In this document: positions 25,395-32,513 of the stretch, one piece after another
Position numbering within the stretch: position 1 is the stretch's first letter
Layout of the letters: every line of letters begins with the position of its first letter
DNA from: Pelagibacterales bacterium SAG-MED48
GTDB taxonomy: Bacteria; Pseudomonadota; Alphaproteobacteria; Pelagibacterales; Pelagibacteraceae
NCBI GenBank assembly: GCA_014653375.1
Contig: JACWEP010000005.1
Location: 39,251-73,515 of the forward strand
Length of the DNA stretch: 34,265 bases
Direction: 5' to 3'
Made by a program: the position numbers and the translations under genes
The notes under the pieces: model-generated
Databases searched by the model: none
Seen by the model: the letters and a program-made list of their open reading frames with translations, nothing else
Told to the model about the DNA's origin: nothing

Positions 25395-25469
25395 GGTCCC
25401 TTCGTCTATCGGTTAGGACAGCTGGTTTTCATCCTGCAAAGGGGGGTTCGATTCCCCCAGGGACCGCCA
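25395..25469 (+). tRNA. tRNA-Glu(UUC) with a U-U mismatch in the anticodon stem
   Basis: A 75-base cloverleaf: acceptor stem GGTCCCT/AGGGACC, D-arm GTC...GAC, anticodon loop TTTTCAT (anticodon TTC), T-arm GGGGG-TTCGATT-CCCCC, encoded CCA at 25467-25469. The anticodon stem reads GCTGG/CCTGC, so the middle pair (29-41) is T opposite T; a single change would restore CCAGC. The rest is a standard tRNA-Glu. The gene lies at the border between the conserved block and the accessory region. Confidence 0.93.
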
Positions 25470-25487
25470 AATGAACTATTACTTATT

Positions 25488-25751
25488 ATGGTTTACTATG
25501 TTTATTTAATCAAAACTTTAAAAGGGTATTTAAATAAATCATACGTTGGATACACAAATGATCTTCAAAAAAGACTAAATAAACATAACACAAACCTGGG
25601 TGCTCGATCTACTAAGGGTTACAAATGGCAAATTGTATACAAAAAAAGATTTTACTCAAAAAATAAAGCTCTTTCATTTGAATACAAATTAAAAAAAGAT
25701 AGAAATAAAAGATTAATTTTATTAAATGACTTTAAAAAAAAAAAATTATAA
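25488..25751 (+). CDS. GIY-YIG domain protein (UPF0213/YhbQ-like)
   Basis: The 87-residue product is a stand-alone GIY-YIG nuclease-like domain. The N-terminal YYVYLIK and SYVGYTNDLQKRLNKHN correspond to the paired Tyr motifs and the catalytic Arg region; FEYKLKK near residue 65 carries the conserved Glu. Small proteins of this family are common in bacteria and may act on DNA, but their role is not settled. The gene follows tRNA-Glu by 18 bases. Its last 26 bases overlap the next gene in another frame, inside a 12-A run that encodes its KKKK end. The tail is strongly basic. Confidence 0.88.
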   Translation: MVYYVYLIKTLKGYLNKSYVGYTNDLQKRLNKHNTNLGARSTKGYKWQIVYKKRFYSKNKALSFEYKLKKDRNKRLILLNDFKKKKL

Positions 25752-27849
25752 AATAGCAACTATCTTACCTTACAAAGAGAGCTATACATTTGATTATGCA
25801 TCAGCTGTATCTCTTTGGGTTTCAGAATTTTTTAGAAAATCTAAATTTAGAAACAATAATTATATATATGGAAATACAAAACCTGGAAAATATTTAACTA
25901 AAAATTATATAAATATACCCTTAAGCAATCTTAAATTAAGGTTTAAAAGTACATCTAGTGAATATACTGAAAAATTATTAAAAGAATTAAACAAAAAGAA
26001 ATTTGAAGTAATTGAAGTCCATAATAGGCCTTTGGTTTTATTCAAACTATTGGGTAAAATTAAATCTAAGTTTATTATGTATTATCATAATGATCCATTA
26101 TCTATGTCTGGATCAAAAACTATTTCTGAAAGGAAAGAAATACTAAATAAAATTGATAAAATAATATTTATAAGTGAATGGATTAAAAAAAGATTTTTTA
26201 GAGGTTTAGAAGATCTATCAACAAATAAAACAGAAATAATCTATCATAGTGTTGAACCCAGAAATAAAATAAAAAAATTCAATTATATTACATTTGTAGG
26301 TAAATTGAATTATGCCAAGGGATATGACCTTTACAAAGATGCTTTAATAAAAATTTTAGATAAGTATCCTGACTGGATTGGTTTGTCTATTGGTGATGAG
26401 AGTAGAAGAAAAATTTATATTAATCACAAACAACATAAAGAATTAGGCTTTTTAAATCACCAAAAAATTTTGGATATATTAGATAAGTCACATATAGCTG
26501 TGGTTCCATCAAGATGGGAAGAGCCTTTTGGAAGAGTTGCTATGGAAGCAACAGCTTGCGGTTGTGCTACAATTACATCAAATACTGGAGGCTTGTCTGA
26601 GACAAGTAATTATTGCATAAATATTGATAAAATAAACTCACAAAAAATCTATGAAAAAATAAAATCACTAATTGAAAATAAAATAAAAAGAACAAAAATT
26701 CAAAATTTATCAAGAAAAAATATTAAGCACTCAATATCAAAAAATACAAAACTAATTGATTTAATGAGGGAATCAATTTTTCCTAAATATCAGTTAAATA
26801 TATCAAGAAAAAAACTAAAAATTATTAATCTGTTTAACCAAGGTCAAAAATCAAACTACAGACTTTTTAATATATCTTTAGGAAAAAAATTTACCAATGG
26901 ATTTATTAGAAATAATCATGATGTTTTAGAAATTAGCGATCGAGATTTTTTAAAAAATAATCGCTCTTTACTTAGCTTTGACTCAAACAAAAAACAATTT
27001 CAGAAACATCTAATTGAAGTTTTTAAAAACTATAATCCAGATTTATTTTTTTTTGGTCATACAAATAATATTGAATTATCGACAATTGATGAATTAAGAT
27101 CTAATAATAAAAATTTGATTATATCACACTGGAATGAAGATCCCCTTATGACGGGACTTAAATTTAGTAAGAAAAATATTGATAACATTAGGCCTTATGT
27201 TGAAATTGTAGATCATAATTTTACAACTACTCATTCATCAGTTTTTAAAAATAAATTCAAAAATTGTAAATTTAATTTTTTCTTTGTCCCAGTAGATAAA
27301 AATATAGAGTGTTTTGATGTTTATAATTTATCAGCAAAAAATGATATTTTTTATGCAATGAGTCATGGTGTAAACAGGGGTGTCTTAAAGGGCGGATTTG
27401 AAGATAGTAGGATCAAATTTTTAGAAAAACTTATTAAGAAAATACCAAACATAAAATACGATTTTCGTGGATTTGGGGACAAACAACCAATATGGGGAAA
27501 TGATTTTAACCGTACTATAATTGATTGTAAAATGGGATTAAACTTAAGCAGGGGAGCTCCTACTAAATATTACTCAAGTAACAGGATAGCCTCAATTTTA
27601 GGCAATGGTTTACTTACATTTATCGATAAAAAAACACAATTAGATGATTTTTTTTCTAATAAAGAGGTAATTTTTTACAATAACATTGATGATCTAGCTT
27701 CAAAAATTATATATTATTCTAAAAATGATACATTGAGAAAAAAAATTGCTAAAAGTGGTCAAAATAAATACTTCAAACTTTTTAATGAGAGCAAAATTGC
27801 TAAACACATAGTGGACATTTCATTGGGCAATAAATCCAATTTATATTAA
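25726..27849 (+). CDS. Two-domain glycosyltransferase (GT4-type plus CgeB-like)
   Basis: The 707-residue product appears to join two glycosyltransferases. Residues about 8-345 form a GT4/GT-B enzyme: ILPYKESYTFDYASAV start, KIIFISEWIKKRF, FVGKLNYAKGYDLY, VVPSRWEEPFGRVAMEATACG with the donor-binding E-x7-E pattern, and TSNTGGLSE. Residues about 358-700 resemble the CgeB/YkvP-like glycosyltransferase group: DLFFFGHTNNIE, ISHWNEDPLMTG, FYAMSHGVNRGVLKG, YDFRGFGDKQPIWG, GLNLSRGAPTKYYSSNRI and ILGNGLLTFID. There is no signal peptide or membrane span, so it is cytosolic and probably builds surface polysaccharide. The start overlaps the GIY-YIG gene by 26 bases and no other Met occurs nearby. The stop overlaps the next gene by one base. 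Sugar specificity cannot be told. Confidence 0.82.
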   Translation: MTLKKKNYKIATILPYKESYTFDYASAVSLWVSEFFRKSKFRNNNYIYGNTKPGKYLTKNYINIPLSNLKLRFKSTSSEYTEKLLKELNKKKFEVIEVHNRPLVLFKLLGKIKSKFIMYYHNDPLSMSGSKTISERKEILNKIDKIIFISEWIKKRFFRGLEDLSTNKTEIIYHSVEPRNKIKKFNYITFVGKLNYAKGYDLYKDALIKILDKYPDWIGLSIGDESRRKIYINHKQHKELGFLNHQKILDILDKSHIAVVPSRWEEPFGRVAMEATACGCATITSNTGGLSETSNYCINIDKINSQKIYEKIKSLIENKIKRTKIQNLSRKNIKHSISKNTKLIDLMRESIFPKYQLNISRKKLKIINLFNQGQKSNYRLFNISLGKKFTNGFIRNNHDVLEISDRDFLKNNRSLLSFDSNKKQFQKHLIEVFKNYNPDLFFFGHTNNIELSTIDELRSNNKNLIISHWNEDPLMTGLKFSKKNIDNIRPYVEIVDHNFTTTHSSVFKNKFKNCKFNFFFVPVDKNIECFDVYNLSAKNDIFYAMSHGVNRGVLKGGFEDSRIKFLEKLIKKIPNIKYDFRGFGDKQPIWGNDFNRTIIDCKMGLNLSRGAPTKYYSSNRIASILGNGLLTFIDKKTQLDDFFSNKEVIFYNNIDDLASKIIYYSKNDTLRKKIAKSGQNKYFKLFNESKIAKHIVDISLGNKSNLY

Positions 27850-28823
27850 TGAAAATTTGTTTTTTAGACAATTCAATTATTCCATATACTTATAATGATT
27901 TAAATTCAAAACATATTAGGGGTGGCGAAAATGCTATAATTCATTTATCTAATGAATTATCTAAATTAGGTAACGAAATTGTCGTATATAATAATTGTAA
28001 AGACAGTTGTGTTATCAATGATGTGAAATGGTTTAACATAAATCAAGCTAATAAAAGTGTTTATTATGATTTAGCTTTTACTAATAATGATATTGGCCTT
28101 TTTAATAAAATTAATGCAAAAAAATACATAGCATTTTCTCACAGTATTCAATCAATTGAAAAATTTATTCGCAAAGGTCAATTGTTTAGTTATTTAAAAT
28201 ATAAACCAAAGATAGTCCTTTTAGGCAAATACCATAAAGAAAATCGAAATTATTTATTAAAATTGTTTGGTACAATTAATTTGGAATGGGCAGTAGATCC
28301 ACTTTTTTTAGAAACAAAATTAGATGAAAGCTTAATAGAAAATAGGGCTATATTTACCTCAAGAAGAGATAGAAACTTGGATCTATTAATTAAATTATGG
28401 ATAAAAGATATATTTCCTAAAAATAAATCGATAAAATTTTATTCAACACCAAGTGAACTTATAAATAATGATTTTAATATTTTTGCAAGAAATTTTGATG
28501 ATAAAAAAACGATGGTTAATGATCTTCTTAAATCTAAAGTTTTGTTAGTTCCAGGACACAAAGGTGAGCTTTATTGTATAGCTGCAGAAGAGGCTAGAGA
28601 ACTGTGTATACCTATAGTAACTTTAGGCATTGGATCACTTTCAGAAAGAGTGGAGCACGGTATTACAGGTTTTATTGCTAAAACACCTGAAGAATTTGCT
28701 AATTATACTTTAAAGATATTTAATGATGAGAATTTATGGAAAGACCTTCGAAATAATTTAATTAAATTGAGAGGGACAAAAAAATGGGATAAAGTTGCCT
28801 TTAATCTTCTGAGTCAAATATAA
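27849..28823 (+). CDS. Glycosyltransferase, GT4-like
   Basis: The 324-residue product looks like a GT-B fold glycosyltransferase. The N-terminal half has HIRGGENAIIHLSNELSKLGNEIVVY, the usual acceptor-domain start (gene-group GGxE and helix), then KKYIAFSHSIQS. The C-terminal half has AIFTSRRDRNLDLL, KSKVLLVPGHKGELYCIAAEEARELCIPIVTLG, matching the donor-site E-x7-E region, and SERVEHGITGFIAKTPEEFA. It begins on the last base of the two-domain transferase gene (TAATG), so the two are coupled and likely act on the same glycan. It converges on the recombinase gene with an 11 bp gap. Confidence 0.82.
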   Translation: MKICFLDNSIIPYTYNDLNSKHIRGGENAIIHLSNELSKLGNEIVVYNNCKDSCVINDVKWFNINQANKSVYYDLAFTNNDIGLFNKINAKKYIAFSHSIQSIEKFIRKGQLFSYLKYKPKIVLLGKYHKENRNYLLKLFGTINLEWAVDPLFLETKLDESLIENRAIFTSRRDRNLDLLIKLWIKDIFPKNKSIKFYSTPSELINNDFNIFARNFDDKKTMVNDLLKSKVLLVPGHKGELYCIAAEEARELCIPIVTLGIGSLSERVEHGITGFIAKTPEEFANYTLKIFNDENLWKDLRNNLIKLRGTKKWDKVAFNLLSQI

Positions 28824-28834
28824 TCAATTAATTT

Positions 28835-29791
28835 TTAGATTTTAATTTTATTTAAAGCATTATTTTTAAATAAATTTGCTTCTTTAATATATCTTCTGAC
28901 CATTTCGGTTGATTTATGTCCTGTCATTGCCATAATATTTCTTTCTTCGACACCAGATTCTGCAGCAGATGTTGCAAATCCTGATCTTAAACTATGACCA
29001 GAAAAATTTTCACTATCTATTCCAGCTAAATTTAAATATTCTTTAATAAGTAAAGCTACAGTTTGGTCTGTTAATCTGTTTTCGGATAACTTAGATCCTT
29101 TAGAAAACCTTCTAAACACAGGTCCAGATCTTATTTTTGATAGATCCAATAGTTTTTTTAATGATACAACGGGACAATATTGAGAACTATCAAAGTAGGG
29201 TAGAGCTTTTGTAAAACCTTCGCCAAATTGGTCGGTTTTAGACCTTCTAATACTTAATTTTAAACCCTCTGGAACAAAATCTAGATCATCATAATCTAGA
29301 GAAACTATCTCATTTCTTCTAAATCCGCCTGAAAAACCAATTAGGATTATAGATCTATCTCTTAATTTTTTAATTTCTTCTTTTTTTTGTTGATCTATTA
29401 CATTAATTATTTTTTTTAAGCTATTGATTAATAAAGGTTTTTTAGCTTTCTGAAAACTGCCTTTTCTTCTTTTAATACCCATAATATTTTCAATAATTGC
29501 AGGATGTTTTGTATCTAAATAATGCCCTTTTAACTTATGGATGAGACCTATTGATACCAGTCTGCGCTTTAAAGTACTCATTTTAGCATCTTTAGTTGAT
29601 AAATGAGTTAAATATAAAGAAACAACCTTTGGTTCAGATGGTAGTGATTTGAATCCATTTTGCGCACAGAACAATCCGAAATCACTAAAGTCCGATTTAT
29701 ATGCTCTTACAGTATTTCTAGCTTTGGAGCTTTGCAGGTTTATTAATGTTTCTTCTTGTAAAGCTTTTATGTCAGTTATTATATCATTCAT
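28835..29791 (-). CDS. Tyrosine recombinase / integrase
   Basis: The 318-residue product has a SAM-like core-binding domain (about 20-110, ARNTVRAYKSDFSDFGLFC then STLKRRLVSIGLIHKLKGH) and a catalytic domain (about 120-310). The catalytic set is complete: Arg in GGFRRNEI (R158), Lys in RRSKTDQ (K185), H266 and R269 in GHSLRSGF, H292 in TGHKS and the nucleophile Y301 in RRYIK. It is therefore probably active. It is not obviously XerC or XerD and has no phage genes around it. A 43-bp interrupted palindrome begins at the base before its start codon (29792-29834). It is convergent with glycosyltransferase genes and divergent from the DUF2938 gene, in the accessory part of the window. Confidence 0.93.
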   Translation of the reverse strand: MNDIITDIKALQEETLINLQSSKARNTVRAYKSDFSDFGLFCAQNGFKSLPSEPKVVSLYLTHLSTKDAKMSTLKRRLVSIGLIHKLKGHYLDTKHPAIIENIMGIKRRKGSFQKAKKPLLINSLKKIINVIDQQKKEEIKKLRDRSIILIGFSGGFRRNEIVSLDYDDLDFVPEGLKLSIRRSKTDQFGEGFTKALPYFDSSQYCPVVSLKKLLDLSKIRSGPVFRRFSKGSKLSENRLTDQTVALLIKEYLNLAGIDSENFSGHSLRSGFATSAAESGVEERNIMAMTGHKSTEMVRRYIKEANLFKNNALNKIKI

Positions 29792-29834
29792 ATATATTAC
29801 TATTGATAACCATTAATTATCGTTAGTAATATAT
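29792..29834. promoter_or_regulatory. Interrupted palindrome at the recombinase start: candidate recombination site or operator
   Basis: Arms 29792-29809 (ATATATTACTATTGATAA) and 29817-29834 (TTATCGTTAGTAATATAT) are inverted copies matching at 16 of 18 positions, around a 7-bp centre CCATTAA. Two 11- to 18-bp arms around a 6-8 bp centre is the layout of core sites used by tyrosine recombinases. It directly precedes the recombinase ATG (29791-29789), so it could also be an autoregulatory operator or a hairpin hiding the ribosome binding site. AT-richness weakens the outer arms; the inner GATAA/TTATC and TACTA/TAGTA pairs are the more convincing part. Confidence 0.5.
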
Positions 29835-29898
29835 TATAAGTTTTTTAATGTCAATAGTTTAATTTTTAAAGATTATTGATGTCTGATATAAATTTATA

Positions 29899-30372
29899 AT
29901 GAATGATATTTTGAGTATTATTGTTGGTGGTATATTCTCATGCATAATTCTAGACATTCTTGGATATTTATTAAAATTAATTGGAATTCCAGAACCTTCA
30001 TGGGGAATTGTAGGAAGATGGACTTATTATATGATTAAAAATAAAGTTTTTTATAATCCTAACATTATCAATATGCCAAAATTTAAATTTGAAATCTTAC
30101 TTGGATGGATTTTCCACTATTACATATCATTATGTTGGGCAGTTATTTATTATTTTGCCTTTATAAAACTTGGAATGAATATGTCTTATTTTTCGGGTCT
30201 AATTTTTGGTGCAATTACTACATTAGCACCATTATTGATATTTCTGCCTTTTACAGGCCAAGGTATTTTAGCTTCAAATACTGAAAACCCAGTAAAAATA
30301 TCTTTCGTTTTTTTAATCAGACATTCAATATATGGTCTAGCTATGTTTGAAGGATTTAGATGGTTTACATAA
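29899..30372 (+). CDS. DUF2938 family membrane protein
   Basis: The 157-residue protein has four hydrophobic spans (about 4-28, 70-92, 97-120 and 130-152) and matches the DUF2938 family by PSWGIVGRWTYYM, LLGWIFHYYISLCWAVIYY and FLPFTGQGILAS. The function of the family is unknown. It is divergent from the recombinase, with the palindrome and about 65 bp of AT-rich DNA between, and is followed by the GNAT gene after 35 bp on the same strand. No catalytic motif is evident. Confidence 0.82.
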   Translation: MNDILSIIVGGIFSCIILDILGYLLKLIGIPEPSWGIVGRWTYYMIKNKVFYNPNIINMPKFKFEILLGWIFHYYISLCWAVIYYFAFIKLGMNMSYFSGLIFGAITTLAPLLIFLPFTGQGILASNTENPVKISFVFLIRHSIYGLAMFEGFRWFT

Positions 30373-30407
30373 AAATATCAATAATATAAAATTAATTATT
30401 AAAGTTT

Positions 30408-30845
30408 ATGATTAGGAAATTGAAACTAAAAGATAAGGAAAATTGGTCTAAATTGTATAATGGTTATGCTGATTTCTATAAAGTGCCAATGAATAAAGGG
30501 ACTTTAGACACCTTATGGGGTTGGATTCAAGATGTAACTCATGATGTTAACGGTATTTGCTTCGAATTAGAGGGTAACATCGTTGGAATTGCTCATTATA
30601 GAACAATGCCAAGACCAATTAAGGGCCAATATATTGGTTTTTTAGACGATTTGTTCGTAGAGCCAGAATTTAGACGTCAAAAAATAGCTCAAAAACTCAT
30701 TAGCTACCTAAAATCATTATCTAAAGCCAATAATTGGGATGGAATTCGTTGGATCACCCACTCTTCTAATGAAAATGCTAAAAAATTTTATGATAAAATA
30801 GCAAATAATACAGGATTTCAACTTTATGAACTTAAAAGGGACTAA
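30408..30845 (+). CDS. GNAT-family N-acetyltransferase
   Basis: The 145-residue product has the GNAT fold: beta-strand 4 FLDDLFVEPEFR leads into the acetyl-CoA pyrophosphate loop RRQKIAQKLI (the R/Q-x-x-G/A pattern, here with Ala), and strand 5 with IRWITHSSNENAKKFYDKI completes the domain. The N-terminal part (KDKENWSKLYNGYADFYKV) resembles amine or small-molecule acetyltransferases. The substrate is unknown. Its last 20 bases overlap the alkyltransferase gene, so the two are translated together. Confidence 0.88.
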   Translation: MIRKLKLKDKENWSKLYNGYADFYKVPMNKGTLDTLWGWIQDVTHDVNGICFELEGNIVGIAHYRTMPRPIKGQYIGFLDDLFVEPEFRRQKIAQKLISYLKSLSKANNWDGIRWITHSSNENAKKFYDKIANNTGFQLYELKRD

Positions 30846-31104
30846 GTTTCAGCTAAAAGTCTGGAACTACTTGAGGAAAATACCTAAAGGTAAAGTCAAA
30901 ACCTATCTTGAAGTTGCTAAAGCCATTGGAAAACCCAGGGCTTTTAGAGCTGTAGCAAATGCTGTTGGTAAAAACCCTGATCCTCCTAAAATACCATGTC
31001 ATAGAGTGATCAGATCAGATGGAAGTCTTGGAGGATACTCCGGTAAAGGTGGAATCAAACAAAAAAGACGTTTATTGAGGTCAGAGAAAGTCTTTGTTAA
31101 ATAG
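30826..31104 (+). CDS. Stand-alone MGMT-type DNA alkyltransferase domain
   Basis: The 92-residue product is just the C-terminal DNA-binding/active-site domain of O6-methylguanine-DNA methyltransferase. All key parts are seen: TKFQLKVWNYLRKIPKGKVKTY, the helix-turn-helix with PRAFRAVANAVGKNP, and the active-site IPCHRVI with acceptor C58, then GGYSGKGGIKQKRRLL. A Cys at this site argues for true alkyl transfer rather than a Cys-less alkyltransferase-like protein (ATL), although the N-terminal domain is missing, as in many small bacterial members. It starts inside the end of the GNAT gene (20-base overlap). A 543 bp gene-free stretch follows. Confidence 0.9.
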   Translation: MNLKGTKFQLKVWNYLRKIPKGKVKTYLEVAKAIGKPRAFRAVANAVGKNPDPPKIPCHRVIRSDGSLGGYSGKGGIKQKRRLLRSEKVFVK

Positions 31105-31647
31105 TTATTTAAGGCTTATAAGCATTCAAAAACCCCTGGAAATAAACACTTTTAGCCTATTTTAAATTATTTGCCTACAAATGGTATTATACACCCTTCA
31201 GTTGTACCACATATCGATCCTTGCTAAAAATAAGGTACTCTATGGACGTTTAAAGCATATATTCCTATACTGCATTGCTCTAGTTAACAATAATACCAAT
31301 AGTTTTAAAAGACCGTAAATATTGATTTTTTTAAGTTAACTTCACCCACCCTTTTTTACATAAATTTTAAAAATGATATTAATAATTTTTTACCCTCTTA
31401 TAATCGTTGGTATTAAATGATTTTTTTTATATCCAATTAAATGGTTAATAATTAGTTTTATACAATCATCATTTGTTGATTAATAGAGATTTGCTCTATC
31501 AAATTATTTAAGACAGTAAACATATTATTACTATATATATTATGAACATATTAATATTTTATATCAAAAAAAACTAATAATTACAGTAATTTATATAATT
31601 TATATAAAGTATTAGTTTAATATATAGTAAATAAAAAGTTACTATTA
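31105..31647. other. Gene-free AT-rich region (543 bp)
   Basis: This is the only long non-coding gap in a window where most gaps are under 40 bp. I found no convincing reading frame or tRNA. Structure seen: a 10-bp palindrome GCTTATAAGC at 31114-31123; TGGTATTA at 31182-31189 and 31408-31415 with its inverse TAATACCA at 31291-31298; and a short hairpin ATAGAG-ATTTG-CTCTAT at 31483-31499. The first half (to about 31350) is a little less AT-rich than the second, which is nearly pure A/T after 31500. It could hold decayed genes, a small RNA, or the far boundary of an inserted element. Confidence 0.6.
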
Positions 31648-32496
31648 TTAATTTCTACTAAGATGGTACTCTCGCCTAGAAATATAAAGTCCACTTAAAA
31701 CTATTATGAAAAGACCTAAGTAAGTCCAATTATCTGGGAGTTCATTAAAGAAATAATATCCAATTATTACATTTGGTATTATCTCAGTATAGCCCAAAGG
31801 AGCTAATTTCGAGGCATCTGCGTATTTAAGAGATAATATTAGGAATAAATGACCTATGCACGCAAAAACGCCTATACCGGCCATTAAAGACCACTGATTT
31901 AGTGTTGGTTTTACCCAATAGAAAGGAATAATTAGAGAAACTAGTAAGGCCCCTACCATTCCAGTAATTAAGAGAGTAAGCAATGGATTGTCTGAGGTGC
32001 TTAATTTACGGGTAATAATAAGATAAAATCCATAAAAGAATCCTGTTGCTAAAGCGGCCATACTTGCGAAGTTAAATTCAAGAAAACCAGGTCTAATAAC
32101 AATTAATGACCCAATAAACCCAACAGCAACAGCTGTCCACCTTCTAAAACCAACTTTTTCTCCTAATAAAATAGGTGAAAATGCTGTTACTATTAAAGGA
32201 GCTATAAATGCTAAAGTTAAGGCTTTAGCTAATGAGATGACTGAAATTGCATAAAAAAAACAGATATTAGCAGATAGTAAAATTAGACCTCTAAATATTT
32301 GAAGCTTAGGTTTATCTGACCAAACAAGTTGTTTTTTGTAAAAAAAAAGCATTATAGGAAAAACAAAAGCAACAGTAAAAAAATATCTAGCCCAAGTAAT
32401 TTGTAAAATTGGAAGATCATCACTTAAATATTTAGCAAAACCATCCATGACAGGTAAAAACATCCATCCTAGTAAGCTAAAAATAATGGCTTTCAT
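31648..32496 (-). CDS. EamA-family (DMT superfamily) transporter
   Basis: The 282-residue protein has ten hydrophobic spans in two EamA repeats. It starts LLGWMFLPVMDGFAKYLSDDLPILQITWARYFF, a pattern common in alphaproteobacterial S-adenosylmethionine/drug-metabolite type carriers. Later blocks are ICFFYAISVISLAKALTLAFIAPLIVT and, in the second repeat, LKYADASKLAPLGYTEIIPNVIIGYYFFNELPD. The substrate cannot be deduced from sequence. It lies 17 bp downstream of the AEC carrier gene on the same strand, so hom, AEC and EamA may form one transcript. Confidence 0.88.
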   Translation of the reverse strand: MKAIIFSLLGWMFLPVMDGFAKYLSDDLPILQITWARYFFTVAFVFPIMLFFYKKQLVWSDKPKLQIFRGLILLSANICFFYAISVISLAKALTLAFIAPLIVTAFSPILLGEKVGFRRWTAVAVGFIGSLIVIRPGFLEFNFASMAALATGFFYGFYLIITRKLSTSDNPLLTLLITGMVGALLVSLIIPFYWVKPTLNQWSLMAGIGVFACIGHLFLILSLKYADASKLAPLGYTEIIPNVIIGYYFFNELPDNWTYLGLFIIVLSGLYISRREYHLSRN

Positions 32497-32513
32497 AAGC
32501 CAATTGATACTAT

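Noticed and set aside
31111..31150. Rho-independent terminator after the alkyltransferase gene
   Set aside because: The palindrome GCTTATAAGC is AT-rich and not followed by a T-run.
28800..31647. Direct repeat of the tRNA-Glu 3' end as an attachment site
   Set aside because: I looked for the T-arm and acceptor sequence on both strands of this stretch and saw no copy longer than a few bases.
31100..31647. CRISPR array or tRNA in the gene-free region
   Set aside because: No regularly spaced repeats and no cloverleaf could be found.
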